The notes beneath the pieces are model-generated. The model searched no databases, was not told where the DNA came from, and saw nothing but the letters and a program-made list of their open reading frames with translations. From contig NW_024609857.1 of NCBI RefSeq assembly GCF_016920785.2, positions 11,365,618-11,429,617 on the forward strand: a DNA stretch of 64,000 nucleotides, read 5' to 3'. Positions within the stretch are counted from its first letter, which is position 1. Each line of letters begins with the position of its first letter. This DNA comes from Ixodes scapularis. Taxonomy: Eukaryota > Arthropoda > Arachnida > Ixodida > Ixodidae. The translations under genes were made by a program, and so were the position numbers. Below are positions 32,635-44,274 of the stretch, piece after piece.

Positions 32635-33426
32635 AGTTTTTTTTTTATTACAAATGTTTTGTGTTCTTTTAGTCATCGAATTATCAAAGAAATTAGGCAA
32701 AGAAGGCTTCCTTTGATGTTCTGTATAAAGAAATATTGATTCTTAGACTGAGATATCACCGGCTTTCGACTGTTGAGACAATTTATGAACAAAGCTATTT
32801 TCCTTGTTTCACAAATTGCATGTTAGACAATTAAAATTGCTCTGGTATTAGAAACTTTTGAAGTCATTGCGATTTAAAAAGATATCTAGGCCATGTTAAC
32901 CAGCTACCCTGTCCAAAGCACCCATAGACGGTTTTTCACCTCTACTGCTTGTCGGATTGGCATATTAGAGTCTTGTTGCATTCGTCATCGTAAAAACAGA
33001 CCACGTGCCGATAAACAATATGTGGTGTCCACTGGCAACCATAGCCGAACCCTTTGGTGCTAATCACAAGCTAGTGGTGAACTTCTGCAATGCTTCCGCA
33101 ACTCACGCTCCACAACATTAAAATTATCATTCTTTGCAGACAATAAGCGGGAGCTCATTCCAAGCCTGCGCTGTGAACAATGCGCTCAAGTGAAGTGCAT
33201 GGCTGAATACCTCCGATACATCCAGAGTTGCTGCCTCTTTGATCCTATGGCATTCAGTATGTGGGACGACGTCAAGTGAGCTGCTCGTGACTTGTAAGTA
33301 AACTGCACTCTCCGCTTTGGGTTCAGCGGTTGCTTGGATGGCAGACCTTTTTCTGCCGTGCTCATGCTCATATTTGCGAGGTGCTCTGTGCTTGACATCC
33401 TCTCTGTCTTCCTCTTTCTTTGTCAG
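32635..33426. other. upstream region of the type III gene; possible 5' UTR exon
   Basis: No coding exon. A consensus donor GTAAGT at 33296 after CGTGACTT and the acceptor ending at 33426 would define an intron of about 130 bases, with a non-coding first exon somewhere before 33295. The transcription start is not visible. Confidence 0.35.
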
Positions 33427-33471
33427 TCTCTTCCTCTTGACGCATTATGACGTAAAGCCGACTCCCTTCCC

Positions 33472-33750
33472 ATGGAGGAGCTCTATCTTATCGTCTTCAT
33501 CGGGGTTGCTGCTTTCATGATGCTCCTCCTGCTGGGTTGCTTGTGTTGCAACTTTGCGGAGGCGCCCAAGTATCTGGGCGACAGCGAGGGACACGGAGGT
33601 GCCGTGTACTTTGAGCCGAGCATCTTGATTGGTGCGGGACATGGGGGCCAGCTTGCTGTTGCCGCCGACTGCGATGTTGGTGGGGGTGACTTTGGGGATG
33701 GTGGTGGCGGTGGCTACGGTGGTGGTGACTGTGGTGCCTGTGGCGACTAG
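33472..33750 (+). CDS. small membrane protein with Gly-rich tail, type III
   Basis: Encodes 92 residues from an ATG in good context (CCCATGG) at 33472. A very short N-terminus MEEL is followed by a helix at about residues 5-24 (YLIVFIGVAAFMMLLLLG), then CLCCNFAEA, a polar middle with FEPSILIGAGHGG, and a tail of Gly with Asp and Cys (GGGDFGDGGGGGYGGGD). A 3' splice site, TTTCTTTGTCAG, ends at 33426, 45 bases upstream, and is conserved in the decayed copies. Two paralogues at 42431 and 55489 keep the helix and FEPSFLI motif but have lost the start and carry stops, so this is the only intact type III gene here. Orientation likely short N-terminus outside or lumenal and tail cytosolic by the positive-inside rule, but few charges make this uncertain. 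Function unknown. Confidence 0.7.
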   Translation: MEELYLIVFIGVAAFMMLLLLGCLCCNFAEAPKYLGDSEGHGGAVYFEPSILIGAGHGGQLAVAADCDVGGGDFGDGGGGGYGGGDCGACGD

Positions 33751-34289
33751 TGAGATGAACTCACTCTACCCTGGGTACTTTCTCCCGTCCTGTTGCCTGC
33801 TGCATGTGCCTGCTCTAACCGTGGTTTATGTTTTGCTGTTCTTTGGACACTTTTACTTGTCTTCGAAGCAGCCCCAGACATCAGTATGCTTGGTTAGGTT
33901 TGCCAGGAACGCCAACCAACAGCAACAGAGTTATATGACACTACCCAAAGTCGCAGCTGAGGTGCCTGCATCCTCTCGGAGCTTTATTGCGGAAAAGGGG
34001 ACGCTTAACCGAGCTTTCGGTTGCGCGTCAAAAGATCCCCAGGTGGTTCGATGGTCCACTGGGGCGTGCCGATGCCCTTCGTTGGTTTGACACGTAAAAC
34101 CCCCAAAGTCGACTTTGACATACTCAATGGTCGCCGACCGATCGTTTGGATTCGATCGGGATCACGCAGAACTCTGAATAAACAAGCAGTCCAAAAAAAG
34201 TGAATTCAGCCAAAAATACATCAGTATTGGCACTTTTTATGCTGGGTGTAAGGTTTTATATTTGTTGTGTTCCGCAACAAAAATAGAAA
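33751..34289. other. 3' flank of the type III gene
   Basis: The first 100 bases (GGGTACTTTC..CTGTTGCC..GCTGCATGTGC) are conserved with the 3' flanks of the decayed copies at 42700 and 55750, so this is probably 3' UTR. No other gene supported. Confidence 0.5.
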
Positions 34290-34387
34290 TTTGTCCTTTG
34301 TCCCTCTCGTTCCCCTTCTCCAGGGATTATTTTCATCATTCTTGTCCAGCTCGCTTGCACCTTTGCATTTAATTGCATTCTAATTAT
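34290..34387 (+). mobile_element. SINE 3'-tail fragment
   Basis: About 98 bases nearly identical to 34591-34688 (shared TTTGTCCCTCTCGTTCCCC and TTTAATTGCATTCTAATTA). It is the tail of the tRNA-headed SINE that follows, without its own head. Confidence 0.75.
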
Positions 34388-34469
34388 AACCTTAAATTGC
34401 AAGCTTCACCCTTGTTGGTGTTAGACTGGTGGCAGCTGATAAAACCCGTTTGCTCTACTGATGTCTGAC

Positions 34470-34688
34470 CCCTGGTTAGCTCAATTGGTAGAGCGCTCCA
34501 CCTGTAATGGAGAGGTCCCGGGTTCGATACCCGGACCAGGCGGATTTTTTCGGTCGCGCACCAGTCACCTAGCTGTGTTTGGAGATTTGTGTTTGTCCTT
34601 TGTCCCTCTCGTTCCCCTTCTCCAGGGATTATTTTCATCATTCTTGTCCAGCTCGCTTGCACCTTTGCATTTAATTGCATTCTAATTA
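34470..34688 (+). mobile_element. tRNA-Thr-like SINE
   Basis: 34470-34542 folds as a tRNA: acceptor CCCTGGT with ACCAGGC (first pair mismatched), D-stem GCTC/GAGC, anticodon stem CTCCA/TGGAG with loop CCTGTAA (anticodon TGT, threonine), and T-stem CCGGG/CCCGG with TTCGATA. A T6 tract follows at 34545-34550. C instead of the near-universal U33 and the end mismatch argue against a working tRNA. The 34591-34688 tail shared with 34290-34387 shows it is a dispersed SINE. Confidence 0.65.
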
Positions 34689-35649
34689 GAAATTTACCTA
34701 ATTTGCGCCCCTCTTGAGTCATTTGGGGGACCATAGCATGCTCGGTTCCCCCGCTGTGCACGTTGTGGAACACAATGCCGGCGGTTTAGTTCACGCTGAC
34801 TGCTAGAAAGTCCGAAAAATCTAGAAATGAGGCATACATTGTCCACATTTTCAGTCACTGCTATACATTAGCTCTATGGGGCGACTGATGGCTCCATAAA
34901 TTGTCCAAATAATGGGGCATGTCTGAAATTTTGGCGTCCAAAAAATCGCTTGGTGACTGTATACCTGCATATTTGAAAACTCACTTCATTTGGAAAGTTG
35001 AAATGCCTAAATACGCTATAATGGCAGTTAGCCTACCTGATAGTGGCCTTAATTATAGCTGTAATGAATGTATTAATTTAATGCAGTCAGACTCCAAGTT
35101 TTGATCTGATGGTAAGGTGATTGTGTTACTTTCCTAGAATTTGGGCTTAAATCTGTACCGCACAAACATTCTTACGTTGCATGCTGCTCACACTACAAGC
35201 TACTTAGAATCTAGCATCTCTTTAGGCCTGATACAGGGCATGTGCAACAGCAGCACATTGTTTTCATTGTGGTGCAGGTACTTTAAACTTTAGTAAGGTG
35301 GCACATCATTTCACATTGCTGAATCTTGCACGTCAACATGGAGCCTTTGCTGTACAGGACTATGAACAATTAAAGCTAAACAATTGAAATTTATCAGCAG
35401 CCAATGCCCCGTTGAAGTCGGGATTTTTCTAGGAGGTGGCTGCCTTGTGATCTGGACTCCTGAGCCTATCAGCAATCACTGTTAATTGATAATGAGCATA
35501 ACCGTTTTGTCTATGCCTGATGTTACTGGCATTACTGGCTGATGTTACTGGCTGAGAAACCAAATAAAACATGTTATGGCTTATATATAATCAAAATAGT
35601 ATATAAATTTTACAACTCCATAGTGACACCTATAAGTACTCTATATTTT
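34689..35649. other. gene-free stretch before duplication block A
   Basis: No supported gene or delimitable element in about 960 AT-rich bases. Confidence 0.4.
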
Positions 35650-36392
35650 TAGTAAAGCGTTAATGACAAGGAATGGATTTTGAGAGAGTGGCAATAATAA
35701 CTGTGGAACTAGGGTTTTATTAAAAAAATCTTTCTGTATATTTTTTTAACCTGCATTTTTTGCTGTAGTGTGTTCCTACTTTGTTTACTTTTTGTATAAC
35801 TTTGTACGGACGACCAATGTTCTGCTTCATTGTGTCGCATATGTACAAAATCTAGAGGCTGCTGGCAAATTCTATTCAGCTGTAAAAAAAAAAAAAGTAA
35901 CAAGCCAGGGGATGCAGTACAATGAAATTTATCACACTCAAAATTCTTGAGTGTAGGTGTGTGGAAATAAAATGCAAGAGAAGTAATACATGTTACTTCA
36001 CAGGAAGAAAACCAAGAAGAAAAAAACAAGTTGGGGCTGCTGCTCACAGATTGCACCACACGGAATGAAAACTTGAAAGCTTTGAGACGAATACCGATTG
36101 CAGGTCCAGAAGATCCATGTATGTAGTAGTGCCATTTGTGAATAGCAACATAATTCAAGCAGTTTCTTTTTGTTTTTTTTCTTTGTGCATAGAAATAAGA
36201 TGTTTATCCTTTGCATTTTTTTCTAGAAACCTACACTTCTGAAATTAAAGTGACGAAGTGTGACAAATGCACCACCTGAAGGCTCCTTTGTGAAAGCTTT
36301 AATGCAATTTGTTCATTCCCTTATTTATACAATCATTACGACTCTGTAGTGCTCACATATACCTCGTAGTAGTGAAATATGTTCTACTCCTG

Positions 36393-36969
36393 TTAAAGGG
36401 GTACTCCGGCGTTTTTTGAGCTACCTCAACTAACTCTATTTTCTGACTCCCCGGCCTTTACCCTTTCCGGTATGCTATTTCATATTGCGAAATTCATAAT
36501 AGTTAATGCGCAATCGGCAAATGAAAATGGTGCCAAAACCAACATTCAAATATACCCACACTTTTCAGTGCCGTGACGTCGGTGGAAGGTAAGCTTGCCA
36601 GTCGAGCGAGCAGTCTAAATAATAGAATATGCCAGTCATTCGTTCCGTGCTGGAGCGCGGGGACTGGAGCGAGCTTCGAAAGCATTCATTTGACACCATG
36701 AAACTGCTTCGAATCAGTTGGGAACAAATTCTACAGTCCAAAGAGTGAACCCCTACACTTCCACTGACGTCACTTTTTCGTTGTTGCCAGTAGAGACTTT
36801 CACTTTGAAAAACACGGTGAGGACCAAAATTGTAAATTCAATAACTTTGTGAAAAAAATTTATTTTGACCTAATATTTGGGATACTATTTTGGCGATGTT
36901 GTTTGGCGAGTTTAGCAAAATTTCAAGCAAATCGGGGACCATGAAGAAATCGCCGGAGTACCCCTTTAA
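36393..36969. mobile_element. TTAA-bounded inverted-repeat element, copy 1
   Basis: Starts TTAAAGGGGTACTCCGGCG and ends CGCCGGAGTACCCCTTTAA, perfect terminal inverted repeats. About 575 bases, non-coding. Absent from block B, whose uninterrupted sequence reads CTCCTGTTAAGTATTTATAA, so the insertion site is a single TTAA. Confidence 0.85.
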
Positions 36970-37541
36970 AGGGCTACTCCACCGATTTTTTCATTGTCTC
37001 CGATTTGCTTGAAATTCTGCTAAACTAACCAACAAACATCGCGAAAATAGTATCCCAAATATTAGGTCAAAATATTGTTTTTTCGCAAAGTTATTGAATT
37101 TACAGTTTTGGTCCTCACCGTGTTTTTCAAGCTCGAAGTCTCTACTGGCAACAGTGAAAAAGTGACATCAGTGGAAGGCAGGGGTTCACTCTTTGGGCTG
37201 TAGATTTTGTTTTAAACTGATTCAAAGCAGTTTCATGGTGTCAAATGAATGCTTGGGAAGCTCGCTGCAGTACCCGCGCTCCAGCACGGAGCAAATGATC
37301 GGCATATTCTATTTTTTGGCTGCTTGCTCGACTGGCAAGCCTGCCTGCCACTGACGTCACGGCCCTGAAAAGCGCGCGTATATTTGAATGTTGGTTTTTG
37401 CATCATTTTCATTTGTCGATTTTGCAATAACTATTATGAATTTCGCGATTCTGAATAGCATACCGGAGAGAGTAAAGGCCGGGGAGTCAGAAAATATAGT
37501 TAGTTGAGGTAGCTCAAAAAATCGGTGGAGTACCCCTTTAA
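36966..37541. mobile_element. TTAA-bounded inverted-repeat element, copy 2, inverted
   Basis: A diverged copy of 36393-36969 in opposite orientation; ends CTACTCCACCGATTTTTT and ATCGGTGGAGTACCCCTTTA. It shares its left TTAA with copy 1, so the pair forms a head-to-head palindrome of about 1.15 kb. Confidence 0.85.
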
Positions 37542-38249
37542 GGGAAGACATGGGCCTAAATTTCAAATTTTTGTGAAAAAACTCATTTTTCAATTTTGAG
37601 GTTTTTGGTTTTAGAAATCAATCATACACCCTTACACTAAATTTGAGAATCATACTCCCAATAGTTATGTTGATATAAAATATTTTCAACATCTTGAGAG
37701 GCAGTAACAGAGTAAAGGAGTTCAATCTTTGAATGCATTTTTCCCAGTTCCACTTTTTGCTGTAAATTTCATACAGAGGAATCTTTTGTACGAAGGTAAA
37801 AGTATTCTGATACCACAATCAACATGTTTCTGAACTGAAATTTACTGGGGAATCGGGCTATCTACTTTATTTTGTTTTAAGGTGAAGTCCTCATTGAGAA
37901 AAAATTAAGTTTTCAAAAATTGACATAGGACAGATATGCATCTCATATTTTGAGGTAATAACTCTTCCTGAAATATTTACATGTGAGTTATTAAAACTAG
38001 ATTTCCCAAAGTCCCATATCCCCCACTTTATATTCAGGCAGTCGAAATGGTGTTTAATAGCTTTATTTGTATATCATAGATTTCTTAATGAAGAGTGACA
38101 CGTCAACTTATGCAGGTATGTAAATTTGTCCTAGAGAGCTGAAAGTTTGCACAGTACACCTACGTCTGAAGTTTAATTTCCCCTGCAAATTTCATTCCGA
38201 TCACTTGAGTAGTCCAGAAGTTCCACCTCTAGCCATTGTCCCCCCTTAA
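37538..38249. mobile_element. TTAA-bounded element of a second family
   Basis: Left TTAAGGGAAGACATGGGC and right TGTCCCCCCTTAA, with imperfect inverted termini (TTAAGGG..GACA). It shares the TTAA at 37538-37541 with copy 2. The right TTAA is followed by GTATTTATAAGTAGGATAT, where block B resumes. Confidence 0.75.
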
Positions 38250-38496
38250 GTATTTATAAGTAGGATATATAATTATCATGACAATCATATTTACCTAACT
38301 CGGGGCAGTCGAGACGCTGCAGAAAGACAAAGACGCCTGCAGCCATGTGCTCGTGGCATTGCATCAGTAGGATACTTGGTGGTACTGCAGTTGCAACTTT
38401 ATTTACGCCACCAACCTTGTGTGCCACGATAGGACCAATACATCCATACAATATTTTGGTGCCGTGCATGACAATTCGGTGCTGCTTTTGTTTCAG

Positions 38497-38899
38497 ATAA
38501 CCGTCTTGGCCGGCATCCGCAGTTCCACCACCACGAGCTACAAAGTTGAAAGCATCATCGGGTATGTGATTGCGGCACTTTTCTGCTGCAATAATCTGCG
38601 TCGTCTGTATTTGCATCTGCATGAAGAAACCTGCCGATGACGGCGGCACGCAAAAGTGCGGCTGTAACAAACTTCGCCATCCGGGCTCCGCTTGTTCTGA
38701 CCATGACGCTGCCGGTGACTGTACGTTAGGTGGTGAAGGCCATTGCGAAGTTGGGGATAGTGATGGCGGCAGTTTTCGCGACAAGTGGGGTGGTAACACC
38801 GGTGGTGGTGGTGACTATAGTGGAGGGGGTGGCAGCAGAAGGGGTGAAGGCTGGGTTTGGTTACCCTCTTTTAGGTTTCTGCAAAAGATTTGCTCATAA
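38497..38899 (+). pseudogene. type IV membrane microprotein, decayed copy
   Basis: Homologue of 49831-50184 in block B. The 3' splice site (TTTGTTTCAG, ending 38496) is kept, but the start is ACG (38533-38535) where block B has ATG in CACCATGG. Two extra bases near 38580 also shift the frame inside the helix (CACTTTTCTGCTGC versus CACTGGCCGCTGC). Beyond the shift the C-terminal frame remains open: KCGCNK, DHDAAGDC, DGGSFRDKWGG and a Gly-rich tail up to TAA at 38899. Open downstream sequence after a lost start suggests recent inactivation. Confidence 0.7.
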
Positions 38900-39157
38900 A
38901 GGTACAGAACACGGACAGCACATCTTGTGCTGTCCGTGCTTTGTCCTTTATGTGTAATTCTTTTGTAATTTTTTAGTCCAGACCAATGCACTCGCCTCAA
39001 TACAGTGTACTCTAGCTTTGTTACGCTTTTGCCATTGGGTGATGGGAGAATCGCCTCGGGAAAATTCGCAGTGAAATTTGGCCTTGCCAAGCAGTTTTCT
39101 GTTGAAGTTGTGGACCAAAAACATTTGACTATCTTTATGCGAACAGGCTGTATAGAG

Positions 39158-39552
39158 CAGGGGTCTCAAGCACGCGGCCCGCAACATCCCACATCTGCTA
39201 ATCCCCATTCCAATGTCCCGAGCGCTGCCGCAGCATGCACCATATTGGGCTCTTGTCGTCGATTAATTTTTGCTGGAAACGTAGCTCTGCTCTGTTGTGT
39301 TCAGAATATTTGCACTATTTTGTTTACAAATGTTCACAACTTTTGCTTTATTTTGCACTATGTTTCGTCTTAATAATTGCTTCCAAGCCCCTTCTCATCT
39401 TTATCGCAGAAAGTCTAAACTGCTTTGCCATTGCTGGTTTCTTCTTTTTTTTTCTTTTTTCCCCAAAACACGTTTTTTCCTTTCCTCACTGGTTGGCCCT
39501 TATGGGGGGTGGGTTATCTGGCCCCCATACTGGAATGAGTTTGAGACCCCTG
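39158..39552. mobile_element. hAT-like MITE present in both duplication blocks
   Basis: Left CAGGGGTCTCAAGCACGCGG and right TTTGAGACCCCTG are hAT-type inverted ends. Flanks GTATAGAG and GTATGGAG form an 8-base duplication with one difference. A truncated copy sits at the same relative place in block B (from 50370), so it inserted before the duplication. Confidence 0.8.
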
Positions 39553-40603
39553 GTATGGAGTGCTTTAGCAAAGTGACTGCTACGCTAATGATTTTGAGAG
39601 ACATTGACCGCTGGCATATATTCTTTGAAACAAGGCACATTTATTTTAAAGAGGAAATTGTCTCAATTCTCAGCATTAAAACATTATCATTGTGCATGCA
39701 TTTTTTTTTATTGTTTGTACGTTCTGGCCAATGAATCAAACAAATTTCTCTAACGAATTTGCGTCATATACATCACATTTTGGGGACATTAGAAACTCTG
39801 GAGTGTCTGAACCGTCATTAGTTTTTTATTCAGATGTTTACTGCAGAACATCGTAAACTTCCCACCATTGGATATTTGCAAAAAAAATATGGGGGTCAGT
39901 GCCTGTTAGAGCTGAAGTGACGGATGCTTTATACCTACATTCTAGCCAGTTTTGAAGTCTACAAAAATGGGATGTGTGCTCTCACAGCATGGATGCATAC
40001 TAATTGATCCAAAACTAATGCATTGTAACCCATTAACATATACTTAGGATATGCTATGTTGAGTAGAATTCTTAACGTCTGTTAAGGGCTAACAGTGAGC
40101 GACTAACTTCCTGACAGCTACACCACTTGTTTTTTAAGGAATTACTTGTCAACTTAGGATTGATACCAAGCTAAACGAAGTTGTGTTTTGCCACTTCATG
40201 GTGACATTGCTTCATGAATGGCAGCTTGGACAGCTTTGGCAGGAGTTTATCTTGTGGTTAGTGCTAATCCGTGTTGCTACCTCTAACAGACATGACATGA
40301 CTCACATTTTGCATATGTTGTTTGCAACTATTTATATAAAATACAGCACTGAAATCATCTTCCCACTAAACATAGTACAGGATATGAAAAGTTGCCATAG
40401 GCAGAGAAGAAGAACACCTTTGGAGAGTTTCATATATTTGGATCTTCTTGACGAGAAGTAACTCCTTTTATTGTTTGTTGAAAATATCAGCATGCAAATC
40501 TTTCATCTCAATATTATTGAGCACTTTTTTCTTGTGGGAGTTTATGCAACCTCCCCTTCATGTTGAGAATATCTTGTACTAGAGTCCCTCTGCGTTTGCC
40601 TAA
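39553..40603. other. block A segment not found in block B
   Basis: About 1 kb between the hAT-like element and the next one with no supported gene; its counterpart in block B has been replaced by inserted DNA (50617-53111). Confidence 0.5.
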
Positions 40604-40790
40604 CTTACCGTAGAATACTGCGCATCCGCCTATTCCACATTAAGTGCCCATTACTAAATTTGTAAGATCTGAAAAAATATGCACAGTACATTTATATGTA
40701 AAATTGAAGACCAGACAAGCGCCCATCCCCCATTTTTTTGCGATTATCTCCAAAGTTTTAGTGGGCGCTTGCCCGGTATTTTATGGTAAG
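40604..40790. mobile_element. inverted-repeat element, CTTACCGTARAAT class
   Basis: Left CTTACCGTAGAATACTG and right CGGTATTTTATGGTAAG are inverted ends; inside, GTGGGCGCTTG and CAAGCGCCCATCCCC words. 187 bases. A related copy in block B (56343-56525) is at a different, non-homologous position. Confidence 0.7.
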
Positions 40791-40989
40791 TGCCTTGCTT
40801 AGCACACTTTTTCAGTCTTTTCTACATCTGTGCTGTTTTTGTTACTTGACTTAATTGCTCATTCAAAGTTATAGGGGCAGAAACATATTTTGTGAAACGT
40901 ACTCTACAGAAGCATACCATGAAGTTAAGAGAGTTCGCCCATCCCATTTTGCTGGCTGAATATATGCAACATAAAAATTTTACAACATC

Positions 40990-41560
40990 GCCCATCCTCG
41001 ATTCCCGTCGGACGTCATGCTGCCGCGCAATTTGCTGTACTGACACATCTGACAAGCGAGTTCATAGCGGGTTCTCATGTTCGTGTCCGCCATCTGCGCG
41101 CACAATATCAGGTCCCGTAACACGCGAGTTGTTCCCGCGTGTATGTTGCACCGTGAAATTCGAATCTGCTGTATCTGCCATCTGCAGTGTCCATTCTCGT
41201 GACATAGTTTGTTGCAGATTTCTGCTTTCCGTGTTTTTCTCTGCAATTGGCACGCGCGATACTGGTCTTTGTGGCAGGCAAGTTTGTAGCAGGTTTCCAC
41301 CTGTCTATTGCACCAAAAAAAACTTGAATCTGCCGCCTCCGCAATTTGCGGTGTTAGTTCCCTTGAGATCCGAGTTCTCAGCGGATTTCTGCGGATCGTT
41401 CACACCTTGAAACACGAATCTGCTGCGTCCGCAACCTGCGGTATCCTTGCCCATGACACGAGTTCATAGCAAATTCCCACGTGCTTTTCGCATCGTGTAA
41501 TGCGAATTTGCTGTGTCCGAGATATGCGGTTTCAGTTCCCGCGTCACGTGGTTTGTAGCC
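40990..41560. repeat. degenerate long-period tandem repeat, block A
   Basis: Recurring core CGAATCTGCTG(C/T)(A/G)TC(T/C)GC near 41160, 41325, 41416 and 41504, separated by GTGACA/GTTTGTAGC(G/A)(G/A)ATT(T/C)C and CACC..AAAC words. Period about 90-165 bases. Four recognisable units against about five in block B (53805-54560). Confidence 0.65.
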
Positions 41561-42430
41561 GGTGCCAGGGTGTTTATCATTAATTTTTGATAAAGCTTCG
41601 CTGTGGTATCCCCAAAGATAGCCCACCCCATGTTTTTCACCATTTATCTCTCCATTTTGGGTGGGCATTCTTTCGGAACTTTGCGGTAGTTGTACATAAA
41701 AATCCTACAGATTAGGTTGACTTCATAACCCTTAGAATGCAAAATTTTTTCTGAATGGTAGTGTGAGCACACACTATGATTCAATTTTCACATTATGCTC
41801 ATCACTGCTTGAGCTACAGGCCCTGAAGGGTTCTGTAGATTGAATACTGACAGACAGTCTCAAACCCCACTACACAAACAAATAATTATCAGCATAAACT
41901 CGTAAAGAAGGAAACTGAAGTCATAACCCATATCAAGTTCAAACCAGGCACAGGAAAGCAGCAGCAAGTGCTTATGGTGACACAAACCTAATGCTGGCAC
42001 AAGGTCAACTTGAGTGAAACAAAACTGCAAATTCACAAAGAATATAGTCGAAAAATATGAAACACAGTACATAAAACAGAAATGATGCCATTACCCACCC
42101 GAAGGTGAACTAGATATCGCAATTTTCAGGGTGTGACTCGTGTTTTGAGGCTTTTGAAGATTAGTGAGCTGTTGTCGATGGATTGGTAGAACGTCATAGA
42201 GATGTCATGCAATCTGTGGAAATACATGTGGTAATTAATCTGTTTATGATTTTCATCATACCCATGTTCCGTTTGTCTTGGAAGAAAAACCGTCCTGTCC
42301 CAATCGCGGTGTTTACGCTGGTGTTGATAGAAAGTGCCACTTTTTGGCTTGTTTTTCTCTCCTCTTTTTGTCGTCCTCTTTTTTTCTTAGTCTCTTTCTC
42401 TTGACACACTCTCACATAAGGCTAACACTC
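41561..42430. other. block A intergenic segment
   Basis: Conserved with block B 54561-55488 but non-coding. It ends with a pyrimidine-rich tract and an AG acceptor (TTTTTTTCTTAG near 42390), matching the 3' splice site of the intact type III gene. Confidence 0.5.
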
Positions 42431-42784
42431 TTTGCACTGCCCTATGCTGTCATCCTCATTGGGGTTGCTGCTTTGTTGACACTCCCTCTTGTGGGTTGCT
42501 TGCACTGCAATGTTGCGGAGGCTGGGGACAAGAAGTGACACGGATGTGCTGTGTGCTTTGAGCCGAGCTTCTTAATCAGAGTGGTACACGGGGGCCAACT
42601 CGTCGCTACAGACTGCAATGCCACGGTGACAGCTGCAGAGATGGCAACGGTGGCACTTGCAGTGCTGGTGATCGCTGAGAAGATGAGCTCTCCATCAAGG
42701 GTACTTGCCCTGTCCTGCTTCGTTAAGAAATGCCTTGCTTGCTACTTGCTGCATGTGCTTGCTTCAACCATGACTTGTCTGTAA
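42431..42784 (+). pseudogene. type III membrane microprotein, decayed copy in block A
   Basis: Aligns with 33472-33750. The initiator codon position is TTT (42431), the helix remains (AVILIGVAALLTLPLVGC), and CNVAEAG is followed by a TGA at 42536-42538. After the stop the frame continues HGCAVCFEPSFLIRVVHGG as in the intact gene, but the Gly tail is gone. No start plus a stop makes it a pseudogene. Confidence 0.8.
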
Positions 42785-43468
42785 TATTACCTCTTTCAAA
42801 AGGTACAAGGGGCATTTAAAACATTCTGCACGCTGCTTTTGCATAGCCAGATGGATGATGGATCCGCTCTAATTGCTGCTCCTGTTAGGAGCCAGACTCC
42901 AGTCTAGAATGGTGTGTACATTTGCTGCTAGATTACAGGTTCCTGTTGTGAGAAAATCGACCTTGAAGTGGGAGAAGATTAGGACGGTCAGATTCCATGC
43001 AGTGACCTGCATTCCCACATTAAAATTTAAACCTTGCGATAAAAAGCCCTTATCAAAATTCATAATGCTTCGCTTGGAAACATTGTGTCCGAGAGGACCA
43101 TTGTAATACAGGATACGACTAAAGGTTTCTGCAAGTCGTTTTGCGCCAAAAGATATGCCAAAGAAGGCCCGATATGCCAGCAGCTGACGTCTTCATTTTG
43201 CATGACGTGAGGCTGCATGTGGCCCATGCAGTCAAGAAGCCACATATCAGTTTTTTTTATATGTGGTTGGTCATGTTAATTCGTTAGACCAAGGCAACAT
43301 CAATTGAAATGTGCACTTTCATTATTGCAACTTTCATTACTACAAACATTTCATGAGCTGCCTGAAGTTTGCTTTTGTTGCTGAGGAACTGTTTTCTCCA
43401 GGTGACTAAAATCCTCACTCTGGTTTTAATTTTTTTTTTTTTTCTGATATTGAACACACACCTATATT
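42785..43468. other. block A intergenic segment
   Basis: Non-coding, conserved with block B about 55830-56340. Nothing else recognised. Confidence 0.4.
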
Positions 43469-43623
43469 CCATTGCAACTCAGGAAGGTAGGGCGAGGGAA
43501 AGGAAGGGTGTGGAGGAGGAAGTAGACAGAATGCCGAAGAGAGGAGGAAATTCCCCCTCTCCCCTCCAGCGTTCCGTCTGTTTCCTCCTTCCTTCCCTCA
43601 CCCTACCTTCTTGAATTGCAATG
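43469..43623. mobile_element. palindromic MITE, block A-specific
   Basis: CCATTGCAACTCAGGAAGGT at the left pairs with ACCTTCTTGAATTGCAATGG at the right; the whole 155 bases is an imperfect palindrome. Block B reads straight through this point, so it inserted after the duplication. Same family as 50417-50580. Confidence 0.85.
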
Positions 43624-44239
43624 GACTAAAATAATTTAGTTTTTCTTTTTCATTGCAGACTGAGTTATGCTAGTAAGCATAATGAGTCTTGCTTACTCTT
43701 TCTAGTATAAGTAGTTTGTTTATAACGTCAAAAACATGAAACAGGCTTTTTTGAAAACCTTACCTTTGTTTATAAACATGTTTTGCACTTTCACAGGCAC
43801 TCAGAAATGAATCCACTGCTCCAAAAACCTGCAGTGATTTATAGTCATGCAAATTTTTGTTTCGTATCTGCATTTTTTTTTAATTTTCCTAGTCATTTTT
43901 TTTTGCTTGTTTATGTAATATGAACTGACATCTCTGCATTTATTTTTGTTTTGCATGGGCAAAGTATATTTGTGGAATGAATTTCACTCCTGTATTTGTC
44001 CTGATTTGGAGTTTGGTTTTTGGGAACATGAAATAAATAGGGGTCCTGATTTAACTTAGAAAGGTTCATATGCTGCTAGAATGCAACAGACCCAGAACTG
44101 TTGGCCTGCAATATAGTATGAGTTTCTTTGCGGCACTGCAATTGCATGACCGCACACAGCAGCTACAATTTTCTTCTATGAGTGACACCTACACTCGTAT
44201 GTGCAACACATATTTATGCTAGTCTTTTTTTTTCTTCAG
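43624..44239. other. upstream region of the type II gene
   Basis: Non-coding, conserved with block B 56715-57333. It ends with the acceptor TTTTTTTTTCTTCAG at 44225-44239, implying an upstream exon that I cannot place. Confidence 0.4.
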
Positions 44240-44274
44240 ATAATCGTTTTGGCTGCATTCACTTTTCTGGCACC

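Noticed and set aside
34470..34542. Functional tRNA-Thr(UGU) gene
   Set aside because: C33 instead of U33, mismatched first acceptor pair and a dispersed SINE tail make a SINE more likely.
38815..39576. Frames of 90-145 codons downstream of the type IV remnant
   Set aside because: They overlap the hAT-like MITE and its flanks and are not conserved in block B.
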